Source: Lachnospiraceae bacterium (GTDB taxonomy: Bacteria; Bacillota; Clostridia; Lachnospirales; Lachnospiraceae). From it: a stretch of 64,000 nt of DNA. The notes beneath the pieces were generated by a model that was not told the DNA's origin, made no database searches, and saw nothing but the letters and a program-made list of their open reading frames with translations. Shown in pieces: positions 41,730-49,505 of this stretch (position 1 is the stretch's first letter; each line of letters begins with the position of its first letter). A program made the position numbers and the translations under genes. The DNA lies in assembly GCA_017441265.1 (NCBI GenBank), contig JAFRYE010000077.1, positions 1 to 64,000 on the forward strand. The letters run 5' to 3'.

Positions 41730-42578
41730 TCAACAATTCCCGGTATAAACGTACCGCAGATTCTCTCTCGCAACCTCCGCAAGCCGATAAACCTTTCGAA
41801 CGTCCGTCGGTCCGCGATCCTGCATATGAAACCGCGGAAAGAAACGGCTGATGTGCAGCGGCACGTCTTCGCCGTCCGGATTTTTCAGGCCGCCGATCCA
41901 GCGGGATAAGTCCCGCATCTCGTCCTCGCTGTCATTTTCCGAGGGAACGATCAGCGTCGTGAGCTCGACGTGGCAGTTCCTCACAGCCTCCTCGATGAAC
42001 GCCATCACCATCGCGCGGCTGCCTCCGAGAACGTCTTCGTAATACCGGTCGGAAAATCCCTTCAGATCGATGTTCATCGCGTCGATATACGGACTCAGCT
42101 CCCGCAGAACCGCGAGCTCGGCGGTTCCGTTTGTGACCATCACATTTTTAAGGCCAGCCGCCTTAGCGAGTCTCGCGGTATCACGCACAAATTCATAGCC
42201 GATCAGGGGCTCGTTGTAAGTAAACGCGATGCCGATGTTGCCCTTCTCCCGAGTCTGCAAGGCGATTTCCACAAGGTCCTCCGGGCGTACCGTCTCCGCT
42301 GTCTCGGCATACTTGTGTGCCTGCTCCGACCAGGAGATATCATAGTTCTGGCAGAACGGGCATCGGAGATTGCAACCGAAACTTCCGACAGACAGGATTC
42401 TGCTGCCGGGGTAAAACCGTGCCAGCGGTTTCTTCTCGATCGGGTCGAGCGCAAGCGCCGTGATCCGGCCGTAGTTGAATGCTTCCACTGCTCCATTTTT
42501 CGACGTCCGCCCGCCGCAGAAACCGATCTTCCCGTCCGGGATGTCACAATGTCGGAAACAAACGCTGCATTTTGCCAT
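41730..42578 (-). CDS. AmmeMemoRadiSam system radical SAM enzyme
   Basis: A 282-residue radical SAM protein. The cluster motif CNLRCPFC (CxxxCxxC) is near residue 67, preceded by GSRILSVGSFG, with a N-terminal CxxC-type segment (CSVCFRHC and GFCGGR) also found in pyruvate-formate-lyase-activating-enzyme-like members. Family-typical NEPLIGYEFV, MVTNG and NIDLKGF follow. It is the radical SAM part of the system that also includes MEMO1 and AMMECR1 homologues, encoded by the preceding gene 11 bases away. The substrate is not established. Start chosen by AGAGG 8 bases upstream. Confidence 0.9.
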   Translation of the reverse strand: MAKCSVCFRHCDIPDGKIGFCGGRTSKNGAVEAFNYGRITALALDPIEKKPLARFYPGSRILSVGSFGCNLRCPFCQNYDISWSEQAHKYAETAETVRPEDLVEIALQTREKGNIGIAFTYNEPLIGYEFVRDTARLAKAAGLKNVMVTNGTAELAVLRELSPYIDAMNIDLKGFSDRYYEDVLGGSRAMVMAFIEEAVRNCHVELTTLIVPSENDSEDEMRDLSRWIGGLKNPDGEDVPLHISRFFPRFHMQDRGPTDVRKVYRLAEVARENLRYVYTGNC

Positions 42579-42589
42579 GATCAATACCT

Positions 42590-43975
42590 CTAGTAGTGTC
42601 TCACAACCTCGAACCGCTCAAGCCGGTACGGTTCGTCCTCGCGGATGCCGCCCTTCCTGCGGGCGATGTCAATCTGCTCTTCCACGGTGTCCACACCGTC
42701 AAGATTCGGCAGCAGAAGACCACGTTTCCTCCCGTAGCTGACGATGACGCCGTAGCGCTTCACATCCAGTTCCGCCGGCGAGTCGATCGGCTCGGTCGGT
42801 CCCAGCACGTCAACGCTGATCTCGAGGCTCTTGAGCTCACCCTCCGTGATCGGCGAAAAGCGCGGATCCCGCGAACAGGCGCTGACGGCGTTGGAGATGA
42901 TCTCCTCCGCGACAGAGTCCTGTGTTGCCGCGATCGTACCGATACAACCGCGAAGCTGTCCGTTTTTGTGGATGGAGACAAAGGTTCCCGCCTGCCTTTC
43001 AAGCATTTCCGAAAGCAACCCCTCCGGTACGGAAATCATTTTCCGATGCAGAACCCACGACTCCACGGACGCCCTCGCAAGTCTCACATACGCGTCGCTC
43101 TGCGCCGCCTTTTCCCTGCATTCGCGCTCCGTTCTCTCCTGATACTTCTTCAGAAAATGCCGCTCCGGGTCCGCTCCCTGTGCGTAAAATGAGCACACTC
43201 CGTACCCGACGCCCGTCACATCCTGGTGCGACAACGCCGTTGCTTTCACGCCGAGCCCGTCCAATGCGCCCGCCATGATCACAAACGATCGATGGCCGCA
43301 CTCCGCCGCCTTCTCGCAAAATGACTCCTCAAAGTCAAACAGTTCCCCAAACGCCCCGCGCCCGCAGACATCCATGATCCTGCGGTCATACTCCGGTCCT
43401 TCCTTCGCGAACCCGTACGGACCGTACTCCTGAAGTTTGTGTGAGAGGTCGCCGCTGGCGATGATCACCGCCCGTCGGTCGGTGTCCTTCACTGCCCGGG
43501 CAATGATCTGCCCCAGCCGGTAATGGTCAGTCAGCGGAAGCCCCGAAAGCCCGATCCGCACAATCTTCCCTGCTTTATATTTCTGCCGGATAAACCACAG
43601 CGGAACCATCGTCCCGTGATCCAACGCCTCGTCCCGCTCCCCGAGCGTCCCCGCCGGAAAATCCTCCAGCTCCGCCAGACTGCAGATCCGCCGAACCAGC
43701 GTCATGTCGTACTGCTCCGAGAAGCTTATTCCGGGCGCACGAAACTGCCGGAACGACCCCGTCGCTCCGCTGCCCGGAGAGATATGAAAGTAGTCCGCAT
43801 ACATCACGCTATGCGGACTTGTGATGATCAAAACCTCGGGCTTCAGCGCCGCCACTTCATCGGCAACCTGCTCGTATGCCCTCGTTGTCTCAAGAATCTG
43901 TTTCTCGCTCCCCCTCCCGACTTCCGGCACGATCATAGGCGGGTGAGGAACCATAAATGCGGCTAAAATCGACAT
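42590..43975 (-). CDS. Fused MEMO1-AMMECR1 protein of the AmmeMemoRadiSam system
   Basis: A 461-residue fusion. Residues 1-~275 are the MEMO1/extradiol-dioxygenase-like domain: VPHPPMIVPEVG near 9, SPHSVMYADYF near 55, DHGTMVPLWF near 120 and ASGDLSHKL near 172 supply the metal-binding histidines. Residues ~290-461 are AMMECR1 (GTFVSIHKNGQLRGCIGTI near 340, ending with GIREDEPYRLERFEV). In many genomes these are separate genes. Start 43975 follows GGGAGGAG; the longer frame upstream has no support. Operon partner of the radical SAM gene. Confidence 0.92.
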   Translation of the reverse strand: MSILAAFMVPHPPMIVPEVGRGSEKQILETTRAYEQVADEVAALKPEVLIITSPHSVMYADYFHISPGSGATGSFRQFRAPGISFSEQYDMTLVRRICSLAELEDFPAGTLGERDEALDHGTMVPLWFIRQKYKAGKIVRIGLSGLPLTDHYRLGQIIARAVKDTDRRAVIIASGDLSHKLQEYGPYGFAKEGPEYDRRIMDVCGRGAFGELFDFEESFCEKAAECGHRSFVIMAGALDGLGVKATALSHQDVTGVGYGVCSFYAQGADPERHFLKKYQERTERECREKAAQSDAYVRLARASVESWVLHRKMISVPEGLLSEMLERQAGTFVSIHKNGQLRGCIGTIAATQDSVAEEIISNAVSACSRDPRFSPITEGELKSLEISVDVLGPTEPIDSPAELDVKRYGVIVSYGRKRGLLLPNLDGVDTVEEQIDIARRKGGIREDEPYRLERFEVVRHY

Positions 43976-44088
43976 TTTCCGTCTCCTCCCAAAACGCTTT
44001 CTTGAAATTTTATTATAGCATACCGAAAACAGCTCTGCAAATGTCCGGCGCGTTTTCATGCGCAGGCGAAGCTTCCTAAGAACCATAC

Positions 44089-44120
44089 AAAAAGTCACAT
44101 CCCGTTTTGTGAGATGTGAC
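44089..44120 (-). terminator. Leftward factor-independent terminator
   Basis: GTCACATC (44094-44101) pairs with GATGTGAC (44113-44120); on the minus strand CTTTTTG follows. It ends whatever leftward transcript crosses 44121-44379. Confidence 0.7.
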
Positions 44121-44198
44121 GTAAGCGTTTCTTGCTCATGCGATTTTCAAGCGTGGTTTCGTAGAATTGAGCCGTTCTTTCTTGTGGTTCCTGCGTTT

Positions 44199-44357
44199 AT
44201 GATTACCTGTGTGATGCTCGGAATCGAGCTCCACGGTATCCTAACCAAAGATCACGATGACCGAAGTTCCGAACATAAGAAGAAGTGACCCCCACCTCTC
44301 CAAGGAACAGGTCACTTCTGACCAAATCAGAGGTCGCAGTTTGGCAACACCTCTTTT
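44199..44357 (+). other. Short hydrophobic peptide frame with stop-codon hairpin and terminator (possible type I toxin locus)
   Basis: A 29-codon frame (44199-44288) encodes MITCVMLGIELHGILTKD followed by a charged tail ending in three lysines. Its TGA stop lies inside a perfect stem, AGAAGTGACC (44281-44290) with GGTCACTTCT (44310-44319). A second hairpin, AGAGGT/ACCTCT (44329-44354), ends in TTTT. A short hydrophobic peptide with a basic tail and a stop buried in a hairpin is the usual plan of small holin-like or Fst-like toxins of Firmicutes. The ribosome binding site is poor, and on the other strand SLLLMFGTSVIVIFG is also open, so the strand is uncertain. The rest of the 43976-44379 gap shows nothing else except the terminator at 44089. 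Confidence 0.3.
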
Positions 44358-44379
44358 AATATTCTCACGGTTGTCCGAC

Positions 44380-45621
44380 TCAGATTCTCGCCAGCAGTTC
44401 CGCCTTCTTGGCGTCGAAGTCCTCTTGCGTGATGGCTCCCTTGTCGCGAAGCGCAGCCAGTCGCTCGATCGTCGCAAAAACCTCGTCCATCGTCATCGGA
44501 GCGGGCGCCGCCTTTGCCTCGCCGGCGGCATTGTTCGTATCAACGGTCTCTGCCTTAGCATCGGAAGACGCCGTTGTCTTCGCGGTCGCATCGCCGCTGT
44601 CCTGCGGTTTCTCCGCGGGCTTCCCGCCCTGACCGCCGACATTGACGGAGATATTGCCGTCCGCGCCGCCTCCGAAGTTGATCGGAATCTCGGCACCGGC
44701 CCCATCCTCCGAAGCGGGCTCGGGATTCAAGGCTCCCCAGTCGCCGGCGCCGGTGTCAGCCGCTGCCGCGCTGTCCTCATTGTCCGCCGTCTGCCGGGAG
44801 TTGCCGGATGCACCGCTCTCCATCTGCTGCATCTCGTCCTTCTCCGCCAAATCCTCAAGCGTGATGTAGTCCTTCATCGCCCGGCTGTCATTGTATTGGA
44901 ACGCGGCGTCGCTGTAGACGCTGCAAAGTTTCTCACCCATCGGCCGCATCGCGAAAAATGTCATTCCGCCGGAGAAGAAGCCTCCGATCACGGGGATTAA
45001 TTTGGCGATGCCCTTCGAAGCGGTGTCCGTTGTGAGGCGGAGCGTGAGCTCACGGCTGATCCGTTTTACAACGATGTCCCAGAATTCCCGGGTCGTCGCG
45101 CGCTGCGGAATGCCGCCCGTGGCGCGAAGCGAGAGGTGAGCCGAGAGCAGTCTCGTTGCCGCCGCAGCTCCGTCGATCCCGTACATGGCACCCAGCGAGC
45201 AGATCAGCAGATACCTGACAAACACGCCCTCTTCACCCTCGCAGGCAAAGAAATCTCTGGCGCCGAAAAGGTACGCCAACTCCTGCGTCATGCGAAGTGA
45301 CATCGCGAAAAACTGAAGCGTGTCCGCGGGGATTGTCGCCGCGATCGCCAAACCGCCGGGAATCCCTGCCGCAAATGACATTGCCGAGGACTCCGACGTT
45401 CTGCGCAGGATCAGCTTGCTTGCGATATCCTCGAGCTCGATATCGGAAAAGTCGCTGGCCACCGGACCCTCTGCAAGGATCTGGTGGATCAGGATGCCCT
45501 GATTTGCAAAACAGTCGCGAAGAAATGCCTCGCGGTTCACTTTAACTTTCGGTATTTTCAACGCCTGCTCGATCAGATATGCAAGCGAGATGTTTTTTAC
45601 ACCTTTCTTTCCTTCTGCCAT
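44380..45621 (-). CDS. EcsC-family protein with a C-terminal SHOCT domain
   Basis: A 413-residue protein. Residues ~25-240 match the EcsC family: amphipathic helices such as AGIPGGLAIAATIPADTLQFF, MTQELAYLFGA and IGGFFSGGMTFFAMRPMGEKL. These proteins associate with membranes; their molecular role is unknown. A long low-complexity region follows (~265-370; Ala/Asp/Gly/Thr-rich). The last ~38 residues are a SHOCT oligomerisation motif (LAALRDKGAITQEDFDAKKA). Last gene of the leftward block. Confidence 0.85.
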   Translation of the reverse strand: MAEGKKGVKNISLAYLIEQALKIPKVKVNREAFLRDCFANQGILIHQILAEGPVASDFSDIELEDIASKLILRRTSESSAMSFAAGIPGGLAIAATIPADTLQFFAMSLRMTQELAYLFGARDFFACEGEEGVFVRYLLICSLGAMYGIDGAAAATRLLSAHLSLRATGGIPQRATTREFWDIVVKRISRELTLRLTTDTASKGIAKLIPVIGGFFSGGMTFFAMRPMGEKLCSVYSDAAFQYNDSRAMKDYITLEDLAEKDEMQQMESGASGNSRQTADNEDSAAAADTGAGDWGALNPEPASEDGAGAEIPINFGGGADGNISVNVGGQGGKPAEKPQDSGDATAKTTASSDAKAETVDTNNAAGEAKAAPAPMTMDEVFATIERLAALRDKGAITQEDFDAKKAELLARI

Positions 45622-45645
45622 ACTCTTTCTCCTTGTATTCCGCCG

Positions 45646-47331
45646 TCAGGTCTGTGAGGCGGATCTGTCCGGCGTCGTCGCGCTCGAGAGCGGTCCCTCC
45701 GTCGGCGGCATAACCTTGCCGTTCTCATCGTAAGTCACGGTTTCGATCAGATTGCCGTTCACATCGTACGTGTTGCGAACGGACTGCAACAGCTGCTTGC
45801 CCTCCGCATTGTAGAAGTAATCCAGCGTCTCGACCAGATGCCCTTCGGCGTCGAACACTTCCACACGGTCCGGGCGCAACCCGGAATAGAAATGATCGGC
45901 GGAACGCAGCAACTTCGGCGGATCGCCCAGATCATACGTGGCATCTTCCAGGATTTTCCCATCCAGCGTCTTGCGCACTCTGCTCCGATCGGAATAGGTG
46001 CGCTCCTCCATAGCGGAGCCGTCCTCCTGCTTCGTCACGGTCTCGGTCCACAAAACCGTTCCGTCCGAACCGACCGCCTTTTTGCTCTCACGGAATTCAT
46101 CCGTGAGATTGACGTAGAGGCTGTAGCTCTCCGAGCCGGGTTCCTCTGCTCCCGCAGCAACTTCCCTGCGACCGATCGTACACTCGGGATCCTGCACCGT
46201 ATCCGTAAAATAAAGATGCAGTTTCGGGTTCTCCACCCGAAGCCGACGCTCCGTCACCGTCGCCAGGATGTCTTCTCCGAAGCGATAGCCGCAGAACTCG
46301 GTATCGACGTACAGCGTCCCGAATTTCGTCTCCGCAAGCTTCGTGGTGCTCACGGCAGTCTCCCATTCGTCGTGCGGTTTCTTCGCTTTGGCCTCTCCCG
46401 GAGCAAGCTTCTCCATAATGTCGGCGGAAGCGTCATCCGCATTGTTGAAAATGTCAGGCAGGAATCCGTACTGCGCCTGATATAAAACGATCGGCTCGCC
46501 GTCGGGCTCTTCCGTGTTCTCAACCGTCAGGCGGTAGATCGTGTCGTCGTTATAGAAGCGATCCAGCATCCAAACGACATCCTGCGTCTGCCGATTATAG
46601 TACTTCACGGCATCGCGGGTATCCAAAAGGAAACCGTCCTCAAGCTCGTCGTTGTTGACATAATTCTCCACGATACAGATGTACGTGTTCGTGTCTTTCG
46701 GCTCAACCTCAACGCGGATCTTCTCCGAATTGATCAGACCGGCAATGATCGTCTCACCGTTTTGCGCCAACAGAAAGCTTCCGTCCGAAGCGATCGTGAT
46801 CCGAAACTCCTGCTGCTCCGCCGGCTGAATATCCACGAAGATCGTTCCGTCCTTGTCACTTAAGAAAAATCCGTTGGAGCGGAACTGATAGCCGTCACCG
46901 ATCCCCGACATGGAAAATACGGTCTCTTCCCCGAATTTAATGATCGCGCTCTCGCACAGACCGGGGATACTGTATGTGCGCTTGTTCGCTTCATTTTCCG
47001 TCAGAAACTCCGTGTATGACTGATCACCCGCAGCCAAATAGGTGATCCCGATGTGCGCGGAGTCGTCCGCAAATGCAATCTCCTCGGTCCGCCGCGTGAG
47101 TTCCCCGATGTTCGGCGTCAACGCAGGCGTCGGCGTCACCGAAACATCCGGCGTCGGTTCCGGCGTCGCCGTCGCGATCGGTTTCACTTCGCGCCCGGCA
47201 GGTACGGCGTTGGTCGGCGTCGGAGCCGCCTCAACGGTACTTCCGGGCAGCGTATCGCTTCGCGTGTACGCCCATGCTCCGACGATCATCGCGGCCAGGA
47301 GAAGTCCCCCTATCCACAGTTTTGTCTTCAC
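45646..47331 (-). CDS. Exported protein of unknown function with YD-like C-terminal repeats
   Basis: A 561-residue protein with an N-terminal anchor or signal (residues 5-22), then a Pro/Thr-rich spacer (PTPTNAVPAG ... ATPEPTPDVSVTPTPALTP) typical of extracytoplasmic linkers. The central region is beta-rich without catalytic motifs I recognise. Near residues 440-540 short repeats of the form Y/F-DAEGHLVET, YNAEGKQLLQ, YDVNGNLIET and YDENGK appear, resembling RHS/YD or MORN-like units. Function unknown. Encoded 18 bases after the GNAT stop, so probably co-transcribed. Confidence 0.6.
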   Translation of the reverse strand: MKTKLWIGGLLLAAMIVGAWAYTRSDTLPGSTVEAAPTPTNAVPAGREVKPIATATPEPTPDVSVTPTPALTPNIGELTRRTEEIAFADDSAHIGITYLAAGDQSYTEFLTENEANKRTYSIPGLCESAIIKFGEETVFSMSGIGDGYQFRSNGFFLSDKDGTIFVDIQPAEQQEFRITIASDGSFLLAQNGETIIAGLINSEKIRVEVEPKDTNTYICIVENYVNNDELEDGFLLDTRDAVKYYNRQTQDVVWMLDRFYNDDTIYRLTVENTEEPDGEPIVLYQAQYGFLPDIFNNADDASADIMEKLAPGEAKAKKPHDEWETAVSTTKLAETKFGTLYVDTEFCGYRFGEDILATVTERRLRVENPKLHLYFTDTVQDPECTIGRREVAAGAEEPGSESYSLYVNLTDEFRESKKAVGSDGTVLWTETVTKQEDGSAMEERTYSDRSRVRKTLDGKILEDATYDLGDPPKLLRSADHFYSGLRPDRVEVFDAEGHLVETLDYFYNAEGKQLLQSVRNTYDVNGNLIETVTYDENGKVMPPTEGPLSSATTPDRSASQT

Positions 47332-47349
47332 TCGTTTTCTCCGTAAATA

Positions 47350-47808
47350 CTACTTGTTGAAGCGGGTAATGTTGTCCTCGTTCAACGTGAAATCGTAGTA
47401 GTTCAAATCCTTCCGAAACGTCCAGCCCGCGCCGCGCCAGAAATGATTTCCCAGCGTGTTGGTCTTGAACGCGATCAGATTGACCTTATTGATATGCTCC
47501 TTCTGCAGGGCGATCATGCAGGAGACGGCCATCATTTTCCCGATGCCGCGCTTGCGGAAACCCTCCTTCACGCAGACATGGTAAAAACACCCGCGCCGTC
47601 CGTCGTGACCGCACAAGATCGCACCGACAATCTCCCCGTTGACAAGAGCAACCACACTCGTCGTGGGATTTCTCTTGAGGAATCGGTCGACGCCCTCGCG
47701 GGAGTCGTCGATCGAACGGATCCCGAAGCCGTGGATCCCGCTCCAAAGGCGGAACACGTCGTCGTAATCCTCAATTGTCATGGTGCGTATTACACATTCA
47801 TCTTCCAT
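47350..47808 (-). CDS. GNAT-family N-acetyltransferase
   Basis: A 152-residue acetyltransferase. The acetyl-CoA loop is seen as VKEGFRKRGIGKMM (Q/RxxGxG/A-type) near residue 88; core strands VALVNGEIVGAILCGHDG precede it, and the terminal NLIAFKTNTLGNHFWRGAGW matches the family's last helix-strand. The substrate is unknown. Confidence 0.87.
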   Translation of the reverse strand: MEDECVIRTMTIEDYDDVFRLWSGIHGFGIRSIDDSREGVDRFLKRNPTTSVVALVNGEIVGAILCGHDGRRGCFYHVCVKEGFRKRGIGKMMAVSCMIALQKEHINKVNLIAFKTNTLGNHFWRGAGWTFRKDLNYYDFTLNEDNITRFNK

Positions 47809-47868
47809 CTACTGTACTCTTCCTTTCGCCGCCGTGCGGCATGTCCGTTGTTTTCCGCCGTCGCAATC

Positions 47869-48831
47869 TCATTCTTCGCCGTCGCTGCCGAGCCCGTTCT
47901 CACGGCGCACGGCTTCGGCATCAACCTCAACCAGCTTCTTACCGCGGTTGTACAGCTCCTGGATGTGATCCTTGTTGTCGAGCACCTTTGCGAGATAGTT
48001 GTGGAATTCGAGTTTCGTCTTGCAAGTCTCGATTCCTTTTCGGAAAATTTCTTCTTCATTTTGCGCGTTCGCCTGCTTCGCCGCACCTGCGCGAGCCGTG
48101 CGCTTTGCGGTCTCCGCCGCCGCTCGCTCCTGCTTTGCCGCGCTGCGTGCACCGGCATTTTGCGCATTGTCCGCCGTCTTGTTCGCAGCGGTCTTGCCCG
48201 CCGTCTGGCGACGCTCCTGCGTCTTGCCCGCGTCGGCATTGTTGCCGTTGCCGCGGTTTCCGCTGCCGGAATGACGTCCGCCGGCGTTTCTTCCGCCGCT
48301 CTTGGTGCCGGAATTCTGGCTCGCACCGCTGCCTACCACACGCTTCGTGGTCTTCTTCGCGCCGCGGCCCAGCACTTCATGCTGCGTCGTGTTGTCCGCC
48401 ACCGGCGTCGGCACCGTGCGGTGCAAGAATGCGAAGAGCCCGGTCTTCACCTCACCACCGCGCGCGATGACCGCATCGACATCCGGCAAACGCTCGATCG
48501 TACAACCGGTCATGCTCTTCATCTCGTTGATCGCCGGCTCGTATCCCTTGTCGTTCGAGATCACGTAATAAGCGTTGCCCGCCTTCTTCGCGATATCGTA
48601 GCCCAGATGCACCATGATGATGAAATCCAGGGCGTTCTTTCCGATCTGGTCGTTCGTGATCAACTCCACGGTGGCGTCGCAGTGGAACACCGCATCCGCG
48701 TCGATCAGTGACATCTTCGAGCACTTCGGCCCGAGGAAAATGCGCACCAGATCGTTCTTCGTCAGCTTCGCTATGCCCGTCAGGCCCTGGCGGCTGACAT
48801 TTTCAAAATCAATATACAAAACTCGTCTCAT
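47869..48831 (-). CDS. PIN/NYN-like nuclease-fold protein with a basic low-complexity tail
   Basis: A 320-residue protein. Residues 1-~130 have the PIN/NYN arrangement of acidic strand ends: YIDFENVS (~6-13), NDQIGKNALDFIIMVHLGYD (~60-80) and YYVISNDKGYEPAI (~88-101), consistent with a metal-dependent RNase or RNA-binding fold. From ~150 to 250 the chain is Lys/Arg/Ala/Gly/Asn-rich and probably disordered, a plausible nucleic-acid-binding tail. The last ~50 residues form a short helical domain (EIFRKGIETCKTKLEFHNYL). No genetic link points to its target. Confidence 0.75.
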   Translation of the reverse strand: MRRVLYIDFENVSRQGLTGIAKLTKNDLVRIFLGPKCSKMSLIDADAVFHCDATVELITNDQIGKNALDFIIMVHLGYDIAKKAGNAYYVISNDKGYEPAINEMKSMTGCTIERLPDVDAVIARGGEVKTGLFAFLHRTVPTPVADNTTQHEVLGRGAKKTTKRVVGSGASQNSGTKSGGRNAGGRHSGSGNRGNGNNADAGKTQERRQTAGKTAANKTADNAQNAGARSAAKQERAAAETAKRTARAGAAKQANAQNEEEIFRKGIETCKTKLEFHNYLAKVLDNKDHIQELYNRGKKLVEVDAEAVRRENGLGSDGEE

Positions 48832-48867
48832 TCGTTCCTCCGGGAACCGCGTCGGAACAACCGCGGC

Positions 48868-49485
48868 TCAATGTTCGTCTGATCCGGCCTTCTCCTCTGA
48901 GCCCGCGCTCAGCTCGTCGAGGGTCCGGTAATATGCCGGAAGAAATTCGTCAAGGAACAGTTCGGCCTCGGGGACCTGCATAGCGTGAATGGAGTCCGTC
49001 AGCGTCTTCTTCGCGCTGTCGAACTCGCGGTTGCCCGCCTTGCCTTCCTCGATGCATTTGATCAGGGCGGAAATCTTGTCCGCCGCCTTCACGATCCGCC
49101 ACAGTTCATCCTCGCCTTCCTGACGGAAGAAGAGGCCGCGATAGTCGTCCCGCAGATCTTCCGGAAGCATGGAAAGCAACGCTTCGGAAGCATCGTCCTC
49201 GATGGCGTGGAAGACATTTTGCATCTGTCGGTTGTAATACTTGATCGGTGTCGGCATGTCGCCCGTGATGATCTCCCCGGCGTCGTGAAACAATCCGATC
49301 ACGGCGCAGCGGTCCGCGTCAAGCTGCTTGCCCAGACGGCGGTTGCCCAGTACGGCAAGGCCGTGAGCCAGCATGCTGACCTCAAGCGAATGCTCGCTGA
49401 TATTTTCCGGCTCGGAATTTCTCATCAGCGCCCAGCGCTTGATATACTTCATGCGGGACAACATGGCAAAAAAGGAACTGCTCAT
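48868..49485 (-). CDS. HD-domain 5'-deoxynucleotidase (YfbR-like)
   Basis: A 205-residue HD-superfamily hydrolase. His/Asp metal ligands: SEHSLEVSMLAH near 28 and LFHDAGEIITGDMPTPIKYY near 64, the signature of YfbR-type deoxynucleoside monophosphatases, with the last ligand expected near D-KISALIKC (~125). It would help in dNMP pool control, fitting its position behind uvrA. Start at 49485 follows GGAG; an ATG at 49509 would overlap the uvrA stop. Confidence 0.87.
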   Translation of the reverse strand: MSSSFFAMLSRMKYIKRWALMRNSEPENISEHSLEVSMLAHGLAVLGNRRLGKQLDADRCAVIGLFHDAGEIITGDMPTPIKYYNRQMQNVFHAIEDDASEALLSMLPEDLRDDYRGLFFRQEGEDELWRIVKAADKISALIKCIEEGKAGNREFDSAKKTLTDSIHAMQVPEAELFLDEFLPAYYRTLDELSAGSEEKAGSDEH

Positions 49486-49505
49486 TGTTCTTTCTCCGGT
49501 GTTAC

